64,000 nucleotides of DNA, taken from NCBI RefSeq assembly GCF_002105465.1, contig NZ_NCSQ01000167.1, forward strand, positions 1-64,000. Direction: 5' to 3'. A program made the position numbers and the translations under genes. Positions 57,265 to 64,000 of the stretch are shown here, piece after piece. Source of the stretch: Aquidulcibacter paucihalophilus. Lineage in GTDB: Bacteria; Pseudomonadota; Alphaproteobacteria; Caulobacterales; Aquidulcibacteraceae. The notes under the pieces were generated by a model. That model had not been told where the DNA came from. It worked only from the letters and a program-made list of their open reading frames with translations, and made no database searches. Every line of letters begins with the position of its first letter. Position 1 is the first letter of the stretch.

Positions 57265-58012
57265 AACCATTTTCTTTTTGCAACGCAAATAAATCTGCGT
57301 CCCAATTCTTTTTTCGACGCATTTGATGAAAGTATGGAGTGCCATGTAGGGTCAAGAACTCACTCGTTGCCCGCCAGCAAACCTCAAACCAAGAATTTTC
57401 CGGGACAAAGGGCATATCCGCCAAGGTATTCGGATTGAGGATCCTTGACTCCAACGGCCCACATAAAGCTTCAAGGAGTTCATAGCGCGGCTCTGAACGC
57501 AGATACCCTTCGGATTGAAGCAGCCGCAACTGGGCAGTCCAAAACTCATTAAGGCGTTCAAAATAGAGCGTTGTCGCCGCGAGAAGTTCTGGGTCGCGTG
57601 CGCTTCGTTTCATCAAAACGACAGAGCGCTGATCTTGACGGACTGGAAGTGTCCAAAGCTCAACCCAACGCGTTAAGTAGGTGCAAATCCGAAACACGGG
57701 GTTAGGGTGCCAAGCATCCCGGGTTAAGAACATCAAATAGAGTTCCACGCTTAGCCGTTGTCCGGCTGTCAGAAGTTGGTCGTCGCTGCTGAAATAGCGG
57801 TAGATGGTGGCGGACGAGACGCCAGCACGCTTGGCAATTTCGCGCACATTCATTCGCCGGGCGGGGCTGAAATGACTTTCATAGAGGACAGCTGCAATGA
57901 TCCGCTGACGTCTATTGCTAGCGTCCAGCCGATTGGCATTGGGGATCAACATTTGTTCGAGTTGTTTCAGAACAAATTGAGTGATCGTTGAGCTGTGGTC
58001 CTCGCCGCTCAT
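57263..58012 (-). CDS. TetR-family regulator, type B
   Basis: The 249-residue product has a TetR DNA-binding domain (LDASNRRQRIIAAVLYES, IAKRAGVSSATIYRYFSSD) and an unassigned all-helical ligand domain. The C-terminus (SWFEVCWRATSEFLTLHGTPYFHQMRRKKNWDAD) closely resembles that of the second half of the double gene. Its ATG overlaps the stop of the type A gene. The order A then B equals the order of halves in the fusion. The pair probably acts together. Confidence 0.88.
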   Translation of the reverse strand: MSGEDHSSTITQFVLKQLEQMLIPNANRLDASNRRQRIIAAVLYESHFSPARRMNVREIAKRAGVSSATIYRYFSSDDQLLTAGQRLSVELYLMFLTRDAWHPNPVFRICTYLTRWVELWTLPVRQDQRSVVLMKRSARDPELLAATTLYFERLNEFWTAQLRLLQSEGYLRSEPRYELLEALCGPLESRILNPNTLADMPFVPENSWFEVCWRATSEFLTLHGTPYFHQMRRKKNWDADLFALQKENG

Positions 58013-58743
58013 TCAGTTTTCCAGTCCCAATTATAGGTCAGGCTCATCGTGTGGAACTTGCTGGTGCCATAAAGCTTGAAGAAGTCTTCCACCATCGATT
58101 GTGCATCACTTCGCCAACTTATTTCCGGTACATATTCCGGATAACCCCAGAAAAAGCGGCCCAATACACGCGTCTCCATCGAACCTTTGAGGCGGCACTC
58201 CTGCCAATCGATATCTTCAAGGCGAATAAGGCCTTGGGTGACGAGTTCTTGTAGGTTGTTTTGCCAGAATTGTTTCACACCGGCTTGGCCTTCGCGGGCA
58301 ATATCACGGACACGGTCTTGGATCTCAGGTTCCAGCAGCATCAAGGATTGGGTCAACAAAAGCTCACGGACATAGTCTTGGCGCAGCGTTTCGGCATGAT
58401 TGAACACGATCTCGGTCAAGCGATGAATCGGGTTGGGGTGGCTTTGTGCCTTTGTCAAAAGACCGACCATAATGTCATTGCCAAGCTTTAAGGCATCGCA
58501 ATAGATCGCATTTTTGTCTGGAAACAAACGATAGAGGGTTGCAGTGGACATACCGGCCCGGTTAGCAATCCGGTGGATTTGGGCATTCACATAGCCCACT
58601 TCGTACCATTCCTGCAGCACACTGGCCAGAACGCGGTTAGTCCGCGTTGCAATGTCGTGACGACGGGCAGGGGCCGTCAAGAGACGCTTCACGATCAGTT
58701 CGAAGGATTGCCCACCTTGCGTTGGCTCTTGCTGTGCTTCCAT
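58009..58743 (-). CDS. TetR-family regulator, type A
   Basis: The 244-residue product has the DNA-binding part SVLQEWYEVGYVNAQIHRIANRAGMSTATLYRLFPDKN and a ligand domain with SHPNPIHRLTEIVFNHAETL. Its end (DFFKLYGTSKFHTMSLTYNWDW) matches that of the first half of the double gene. The ATG at 58743 has GGGG seven bases upstream and gives a length like that of B; longer readings reach a TTG at 58815. It is first in the A-B operon, whose promoter must lie in the AT-rich DNA upstream. Confidence 0.87.
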   Translation of the reverse strand: MEAQQEPTQGGQSFELIVKRLLTAPARRHDIATRTNRVLASVLQEWYEVGYVNAQIHRIANRAGMSTATLYRLFPDKNAIYCDALKLGNDIMVGLLTKAQSHPNPIHRLTEIVFNHAETLRQDYVRELLLTQSLMLLEPEIQDRVRDIAREGQAGVKQFWQNNLQELVTQGLIRLEDIDWQECRLKGSMETRVLGRFFWGYPEYVPEISWRSDAQSMVEDFFKLYGTSKFHTMSLTYNWDWKTE

Positions 58744-59324
58744 ATCTGTACCCCGATACTTTACACCTGCGATCACGTGAGACAGCAACATCATTTCTAT
58801 CCGTATGCGGCTCAAGTGGCCTTAGGGGCCATATCCGATAGCCGCGGGCCTCCAGAATGATCCTCATTGCTTTGCGCACATACGGCAGCCAGTTTTGGCC
58901 GTCTCAGGGTTTTCGCCTGAAGAGGGTATCCGTTTCAACACATGTTTGGTGATGTGTCGTTAATGGATTTACCCTTGAATGTACTACAAAGTAATGTGAT
59001 TACTTGGTTGCAGAACTAAGCTTAAAACGAATTAAATTCGAAATAAATATTCAATTACAGTTAACGATAGAAAAAGCAATAAAATCAATTAGTTAAATGT
59101 TAAAAAATCACTAATTTCACCTAGAAAATGTAAAGTATAAAATTTTAATTTTATTTGCTGTAAACTTTAATCGCAATATATAAAAAATATACTCAAATTT
59201 ACTTTGGTGTATTTTGGTTTTTTGCCGATGCACGTGTCAGTTGGAAAGCAGGCAAGACCAAGCCATCTCGCAGCGCTTTGGCTGCGCGGTTCACGGTCTT
59301 TGTTTTGTTCAAAAGTGGGGGGCT
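58744..59324. promoter_or_regulatory. AT-rich upstream region of TetR operon with palindromes
   Basis: No gene is seen between the type A TetR start and the LOG gene end. From about 58930 to 59220 the base composition is strikingly AT-rich compared with every neighbour. Two perfect inverted repeats occur: AAGTAAT gtg ATTACTT (58989-59005) and CGAATT a AATTCG (59028-59040). The first has the size and symmetry of a TetR operator. The AT-rich tract may be a promoter with silencing-protein binding, or a trace of horizontal transfer. Confidence 0.6.
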
Positions 59325-59879
59325 TTAGCCCTTGGCGACAGCTGCTTCTAGGCCAGCCAAAGCTTCTTCTGGCGTGTCGACACAGAAGAAGGAATTGCGG
59401 AAGGCTTCTGGCGTGAATTTGGTCACGATCGTTGCCTCAATCAAATCGACAAAGGGCTGCCAGAAAGCGCGGTCAACCAGCACGACCGGTTTGTGATGGA
59501 GTTCAAGGCGCTGCCAGGACAGGGTCTCCACCACTTCTTCCAGCGTGCCAATGCCACCGGGCAACACAATGAATGCATCCGATTCAGCAAAAAGGCCCCA
59601 TTTGCGCTCATGCATCGTATCGACCATGCGGGTTTCAAATGCCGCATTGGGCTTTTCCCATTTGGTCAGAAAGTGTGGCATGATACCCAAGACTTCGCCG
59701 CCGGCCTCATGGGCTGCACGTGACGAGGCCCCCATTAGGCCGACATTGCCGCCGCCATAGACCAAGCGAATGCCCCGCTTGGCAATCGCTTGACCCATTT
59801 GGGTTGCGAGCTCGAGGTAAGCAGGGTCTACTTGGTTGGAAGAACCACAATAGACACAGACAGATTTCAATTTGCTCAT
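59325..59879 (-). CDS. LOG-family nucleotide 5'-monophosphate phosphoribohydrolase
   Basis: LOG (TIGR00730) proteins hydrolyse nucleoside monophosphates, including cytokinin precursors, to base and ribose phosphate. The N-terminal VCVYCGSSN, the glycine-rich LVYGGGNVGLMGA, and the catalytic PGGIGTLEE motif are all present. The length of 184 residues is normal. The start at 59879 follows AAGGAGCAGG and MSKLKSV fits the family; a longer frame to 59999 does not. In bacteria the real substrate is often unclear. It is divergent from the ABC exporter. Confidence 0.93.
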   Translation of the reverse strand: MSKLKSVCVYCGSSNQVDPAYLELATQMGQAIAKRGIRLVYGGGNVGLMGASSRAAHEAGGEVLGIMPHFLTKWEKPNAAFETRMVDTMHERKWGLFAESDAFIVLPGGIGTLEEVVETLSWQRLELHHKPVVLVDRAFWQPFVDLIEATIVTKFTPEAFRNSFFCVDTPEEALAGLEAAVAKG

Positions 59880-60041
59880 GCCCTGCTCCTTAAGCCGATC
59901 TCTGAGTGTGCCCGACTCAATTAGCCAAGCACACGATTTTGCGAGCGCTATATGCATGTTTCCTGACATTTGTGCATCAAGCCTTGCCAGCAATTGCATT
60001 TGGGCTGTTCAATCCCAGCCAACATTGCCTATGTGGTCTTT

Positions 60042-61859
60042 ATGAGAAAAGGCGAACGCAACCAGTCCGACGCGGCCAATGAGATTTCACCGATTGGTCG
60101 GGCCTTGTCGCGCTTGGTTCGATTGATCGGTGGCCTAGATACCACCGAGTTGCGCGTTCGTGTTGGGCTGGCTCTTGGCCTCACCTTGATTTCCAAGGTT
60201 TTCATCGTCGGTGCACCCTTGGTGTTGGCAGATGCGGTCAATGGCCTCACCAGTGGCAGTAACCCTTCGTGGGACATCGTCTTTTTGATGGCGATTGGCG
60301 CTTGGGCTTTGATGCGCTTTTTGGGCTCTGGCGCGCCGCAATTGCGCGACACCATTTTTCAGCCCGTTAGTGAAGAAGCCCAAAGACGGGCAGGGGTTGC
60401 CGTCTTCGGCCATGTCCATGCCCTCGGCATCCGCTTCCATCAGTCCAAGCGGACCGGTGCGGTGTGGCGTACGATTGAACGCGGGGTTCGCGCGATTGAT
60501 TTCCTAACCCGCTTTGTAGCCTTCAATATTGGCCCAACCCTGATCGAGCTTGTGATGGCAGCCATGGTCTTGGGGCTGCGCTATGGCTGGTTTTTTTCCC
60601 TGATCGCGGCTTCCACCGTGGTGATTTACACAATGGTTACCCTCGCCATCACCGAATGGCGTCTGCAGTATCGACGCGACATGAATGACGCCGATAGCGA
60701 GGCGACGGGGCGGGCGGTGGATTCCTTGATGAATTTTGAGACCGTTAAAGCCTTCGCCGCCGAAGCGCGCGAGACAGAGCGCTATAATCAGGCGGTGCGC
60801 GCCTATGCCCGCGCGTCGGTCCAATCCAATGCGACGTTACAAGGCCTCAACGCCGCTCAAGGCTTTATTCAAAACTTGGGCTTGGCAGCCATGGTGGCAG
60901 CGGCTGGTTATGCCATTTCGCGCGGTACGATGGGGGCAGGCGATATTGCTGCGGTTACTTTGGTGATGCTGAACCTCTATGGGCCGCTGAATATCTTGGG
61001 TTTTGCTTGGCGCGAGATCAAGCAGAGCTCGATCGATATGGAGGCGATGTATGCGCTTCTCGATGAAGTGCCCGATATTGCCGATAAGCCAGGCGCGCCA
61101 CCCCTGAATGTCCGCCATGGCGACGTGCAGTTCGACCGCGTCGCCTTTGTCCATGATGGGCGCCATGCAGGCCTGTCCGATGTCTCCTTTACCATTCCTA
61201 GCGGCAAGACGGTGGCCATTGTGGGCCCTTCTGGTTCAGGCAAGTCCACCATTGTGCGCTTATTGTTCCGCTTTTATGACCCCCAAGCTGGAGCTGTTCG
61301 GATCGATGGGCAGGACTTGCGCGATGTCACGCAAGAAAGCGTTCGGGCGGCCATTGGGCTCGTGCCGCAGGATGTGGTGCTGTTTAACGACACCTTGGCC
61401 TATAACATCGCTTATGGCCGACCAGAGGCCACGCAAGAAGAAATCGAACAAGCCGCCAAAATGGCGCGCCTGGAAGGCCTGATCGCGGCCGCGCCCATGG
61501 GCCTTGCCACCAAAGTCGGCGAGCGGGGCTTGAAACTATCAGGTGGGGAGCGCCAGCGCGTCGGCATCGCGCGCGCCCTCTTGAAGAATCCGCCGATCCT
61601 TGTCCTTGACGAAGCCACTTCCAGCCTTGATTCGGTCACGGAGGCCGAAGTGCGAGAGGCCTTGGAGGACGCAGCCAAGGGCCGCACGACCCTTGTGGTC
61701 GCCCACCGTCTGTCAACGGTCGCAGATGCGGACGAAATTATCGTGCTGGCGGATGGGCACGTGGCAGAGCGTGGCACCCATGAGGCGCTGTTAGCCAAAG
61801 GCGCTGTCTATGCCGAATTGTGGGAGATGCAGGCGCGCATGAATGCAGAGCCTGCCTAA
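60042..61859 (+). CDS. Atm1/HMT1-type ABC exporter
   Basis: This is a half-size ABC transporter with fused membrane and ATPase domains, related to mitochondrial Atm1 that exports glutathione-linked sulphur compounds. Six membrane helices lie in about residues 30-320, with the family stretch SLMNFETVKAFAAEARE. ATPase motifs are Walker [16 protein letters not shown]-loop QDVVLFNDT, signature LSGGERQRVGIARAL, Walker B ILVLDEATSSLD and the switch His in VVAHRL. The 605-residue length fits. The ATG at 60042 was chosen; a longer frame from 59970 has no typical sequence. Metal or sulphur export is the family role, not shown here. Confidence 0.93.
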   Translation: MRKGERNQSDAANEISPIGRALSRLVRLIGGLDTTELRVRVGLALGLTLISKVFIVGAPLVLADAVNGLTSGSNPSWDIVFLMAIGAWALMRFLGSGAPQLRDTIFQPVSEEAQRRAGVAVFGHVHALGIRFHQSKRTGAVWRTIERGVRAIDFLTRFVAFNIGPTLIELVMAAMVLGLRYGWFFSLIAASTVVIYTMVTLAITEWRLQYRRDMNDADSEATGRAVDSLMNFETVKAFAAEARETERYNQAVRAYARASVQSNATLQGLNAAQGFIQNLGLAAMVAAAGYAISRGTMGAGDIAAVTLVMLNLYGPLNILGFAWREIKQSSIDMEAMYALLDEVPDIADKPGAPPLNVRHGDVQFDRVAFVHDGRHAGLSDVSFTIPSGKTVAIVGPSGSGKSTIVRLLFRFYDPQAGAVRIDGQDLRDVTQESVRAAIGLVPQDVVLFNDTLAYNIAYGRPEATQEEIEQAAKMARLEGLIAAAPMGLATKVGERGLKLSGGERQRVGIARALLKNPPILVLDEATSSLDSVTEAEVREALEDAAKGRTTLVVAHRLSTVADADEIIVLADGHVAERGTHEALLAKGAVYAELWEMQARMNAEPA

Positions 61860-61908
61860 GCGCCACCCGTAAAGAGCTAAGAGGTTGGATTTTTGGGGTG
61901 GAGGAAAG

Positions 61909-61983
61909 TGGCTCCCCGAGTAGGGCTCGAACCTACGACAAAGCGATTAACAGTCGCTTGCTCTACCAACTGAGCTATCGGGG
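61909..61983 (-). tRNA. tRNA-Asn (anticodon GUU)
   Basis: On the minus strand the acceptor arm is TCCCCGA pairing with TCGGGGA, then discriminator G and encoded CCA. The D-arm is TAGCTCAGTTGGTAGAGC, the anticodon loop CTGTTAA with anticodon GTT, and the T-arm GGTTCGAGCCC. It is 75 bases long. It begins shortly after the ABC exporter ends, on the opposite strand. Confidence 0.95.
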
Positions 61984-62097
61984 AACACTTGAAGGCGCGC
62001 CTTATACCGCCACCTTGAGATCGTGCAAGCCTTTGATGCGGTTTGATTGCAGCAAGCTGCAGATCAAGGCCCCAAAGTCCGCCCAAAACCCTGTGCC

Positions 62098-62129
62098 AAA
62101 AAAAGCGGGGAGCCGTTGCGGGCCCCCCG
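62098..62129 (-). terminator. Intrinsic terminator of the nitroreductase gene
   Basis: On the minus strand CGGGG...GCC pairs with GGC...CCCCG (62106-62129, one mismatch, six-base loop), then GC-rich stem ends in a run of seven T (complement of the A-run 62098-62104). It lies about 115 bases downstream of the nitroreductase stop and would also shield tRNA-Asn from read-through. Confidence 0.8.
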
Positions 62130-62243
62130 TTAAGATCGGGTATGGTGGGGTGTCTTCCAGAGAAGACAACACCAGTTAATATGATTCTAACCTTAATGTT
62201 TGGTTAATATCAAGATTACTCAGGGGTAGATCTTTGCTTGTTA

Positions 62244-62876
62244 TTACCGGACTTCCGTGACGAAATCGGCAGTAGGACGGCGCACTTTTGTCAGATTTAC
62301 CAGCCAATCGCCCTCTTCTTGGCGATAGCCCAAGGGGATGATGACAACACTCCGCAAGCCGCGCTCACCCAAGCCCAAAATCTTATCAACTGTGGCGGGA
62401 TCAAAGCCTTCCATCGGGGTTGCATCCACTTCGGCTTCGGCAGCAGCAACCATAGCCACACCAACGCCAATATAGGCTTGACGGGCGGCATGCTGATAAT
62501 TGGTTTCCGCATCGCGCTGGGGATAGGTTGCCAACAGCATGTTGCGATAATTTTCCCAGCCTTCGTTCTTGAAACCACGAATTTCGTTGGTCAGGTCAAA
62601 CATGTGGTTGATACGGTCAGCAGTGTAATTGTCCCAGGCGGCAAAAACCAACAGATGCGAGCCGTCGGTGATCTGGGCTTGATTCCAAGCTGCGGCTTGG
62701 ATTTGCGCGCGGACTTCTGGATTGGTGACGAGGATCACTTCATAGGGCTGCAACCCACTCGATGTTGGGGTGAGACGAATGGCCTCGAGGATGGCTGCAA
62801 CCTTGTCTTCGGGGACTTTCTTGCTGGGGTCCATCTTCTTGGTTGCATAGCGCCATTTGAGCTGATCGATAAGCAT
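62244..62876 (-). CDS. NfsB-like nitroreductase (FMN)
   Basis: This is an FMN-dependent NAD(P)H nitroreductase. The N-terminal pattern MLIDQLKWRYATKKMDPSKKV and the LTPTSSGLQPYEVILV loop are typical of the NfsB branch. The C-terminal GLGERGLRSVVIIPLGYRQEEGDWL is also a family signature. The length (210 residues) is normal. AAGGAAA lies just upstream of the ATG. It is monocistronic. Confidence 0.92.
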   Translation of the reverse strand: MLIDQLKWRYATKKMDPSKKVPEDKVAAILEAIRLTPTSSGLQPYEVILVTNPEVRAQIQAAAWNQAQITDGSHLLVFAAWDNYTADRINHMFDLTNEIRGFKNEGWENYRNMLLATYPQRDAETNYQHAARQAYIGVGVAMVAAAEAEVDATPMEGFDPATVDKILGLGERGLRSVVIIPLGYRQEEGDWLVNLTKVRRPTADFVTEVR

Positions 62877-63171
62877 GACAATTTCCTTTTGGTGATCAGC
62901 ACGATGCCGACTTTGTGATATCTGGGGTGGTCAGGCGTGTGATGGAATAGGGGGCACTGTAAGGCAGGCGCGGGGTGGCCGATGTTAGGTCTTGGGTTTG
63001 GTTGTTTCCGTTCTGGAACGCCTTCGCCCCCCAGCTATACCGCGGCAAAAGACGTGTCAGCGTTTGGACGCACGTTTGGCGCGGTTTAACTGGTGCACGG
63101 CATCGACATGAAAGTGCTGAGCCATGGTGCATGCCATGGATGGAGTGCATCCTTCGGTGCCCATCGCGTCG

Positions 63172-64000
63172 CTAGCTCAGGTGGGAGTGTACATCTGACA
63201 CTCGGATACGCTTCCAGGCTTCATCGCTCACAAAGTGGATTGTTGATGCAATGCCGGAAAGTAGGTTGGCCCGCTCAATTTCTGGGTACATGCACGTGTG
63301 CAGCAATTTAGCTTGGCCATACTCAAGCCTCAAAAGGGCCAGCCTGCCAGCATCGCCTGCATAGCCGCCTGCCAATAGGATGAGTTTGCCGTCAACTGCG
63401 AGTGCCCTAGAACCAGTCACATTATTGGCCCAAACCGCTTCCACGCCGCCTGTGACACGCACGATGGGAAAGTCCCTATAGAAACAAGTCCAAACGTCAC
63501 TGCCATTCATAGTGAGGGCGTAACAGTCGTCGACAAAAGACTGTCTCTTTCCGCCTTGATGGTTATATGACCATAGCGGGCGACCATGGTCATCGAACTG
63601 GACAATACCACCAGAGGCCACAGAACCGCCGAAGATACCCTCATCGAAGTATCCAACCCAAATCGTCCCATCTTGTGCACAGCGGACGTATTCTATTCCA
63701 TCACCCAACGCGAATGACCTGATGGGTTGACCGTCGGCACCCAATATCTGCGCTTGGCTTTCACCAGCGCCAGCCCGAGATGAAGTGATAAGCCATCGAC
63801 CATCCGGAAAACGATCAATGAGTGGGTTCTGAACCAAAGGAACACGCATGGTCTCAAAGGTGCCACTTTCGGTGAGAATTACCATTAGGGCCTTGGCTTG
63901 CCAAAAGTCTGGTGTTTCTTCAGAGGCGCTTAGATCGTGATGCGGCCACCGCCTGAGCCATGGTGTTCTCAAGTCATCCTCAGTCCATAAAATGGCCAAC
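63172..64000 (-). CDS. Hypothetical protein, beta-propeller-like, 5' end outside window
   Basis: The reading frame enters from the right-hand edge; the first possible start within the window is a TTG at 63999, so the real start may lie outside. About 275 residues are seen. Repeating short strands with Asp/Gly turns (DGRWLITSS, DGTIWVGYFDEGIFG, NGSDVWTCFYRDFPI, DGKLILLAGGYAG) suggest a propeller of the NHL or WD type. I do not recognise a specific family. It appears intact at its 3' end. Confidence 0.6.
   Translation of the reverse strand, partial: LAILWTEDDLRTPWLRRWPHHDLSASEETPDFWQAKALMVILTESGTFETMRVPLVQNPLIDRFPDGRWLITSSRAGAGESQAQILGADGQPIRSFALGDGIEYVRCAQDGTIWVGYFDEGIFGGSVASGGIVQFDDHGRPLWSYNHQGGKRQSFVDDCYALTMNGSDVWTCFYRDFPIVRVTGGVEAVWANNVTGSRALAVDGKLILLAGGYAGDAGRLALLRLEYGQAKLLHTCMYPEIERANLLSGIASTIHFVSDEAWKRIRVSDVHSHLS

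Noticed and set aside
62238..62918. 226-codon open frame opposite the nitroreductase gene
   Set aside because: Mirror of the nitroreductase, which has family motifs and a good ribosome-binding site.

Overview
The window is a piece of an alphaproteobacterial chromosome. The evidence is the order nuoN-birA-coaX-rnj-(M20)-mce-DUF1467-proS-lolC-lolD-dnaE, a gapped direct-repeat SOS box (GTTC-N7-GTTC) in front of lexA, a group I BirA next to type III pantothenate kinase and RNase J, and an mreBCD-mrdA-rodA cluster. A 28-codon SOS-controlled gene between lolD and dnaE resembles the SidA division inhibitor of Caulobacter, so Caulobacterales or a relative is my best guess. This is inference from layout and was not tested by phylogeny.

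Layout. 0.4-4 kb: MATE exporter, an unknown exported protein and an HSDL2-like dehydrogenase. 4.2-10.1 kb: the rod-shape operon mreB-mreC-mreD-mrdA-rodA, mostly with overlapping stops and starts. 10.2-12 kb: a cytochrome c lipoprotein, tRNA-Thr(UGU) and an exported alpha/beta hydrolase. 12.1-37.6 kb: all 14 subunits of respiratory complex I (nuoA-N), heavily interrupted. 37.6-41 kb: birA, coaX, rnj and a terminator. 41.2-52.6 kb: M20 peptidase, methylmalonyl-CoA epimerase, a DUF1467 protein, a lipoprotein, proS, lolC, lolD, the SOS micropeptide and dnaE. 52.9-55.6 kb: VOC protein, lexA and gltX. 55.6-59.3 kb: three TetR-family genes and a very AT-rich upstream region. 59.3-64 kb: LOG-family phosphoribohydrolase, Atm1-type ABC exporter, tRNA-Asn, nitroreductase and an incomplete gene at the edge.

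The complex I cluster is the most unusual part. Between nuoC and nuoD lie an IS110-family (IS1111-like) element, a membrane protein gene, a GNAT acetyltransferase and a VapBC module whose toxin is frameshifted. Between nuoD and nuoE lie a tandem-SnoaL gene and three small membrane-protein genes. One junction there carries a chimeric in-frame remnant made of a nuoE start joined to a SnoaL-gene end. Between nuoE and nuoG lie a small membrane protein, an M48 protease, a Doc-type toxin pair, a lipoprotein, a RES/Xre toxin pair and another small membrane protein. A further one sits between nuoH and nuoI. Most of the small membrane-protein genes overlap a neighbouring gene by ATGA, so they look built into nuo translation.

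The best candidate for something undescribed is the TetR group at 55.6-58.7 kb. Two adjacent regulators (type A then type B, overlapping by ATGA) lie beside a single 525-codon gene that is an A-B fusion of the same two types. No enzyme or exporter gene is attached. AT-rich DNA with perfect palindromes lies upstream.
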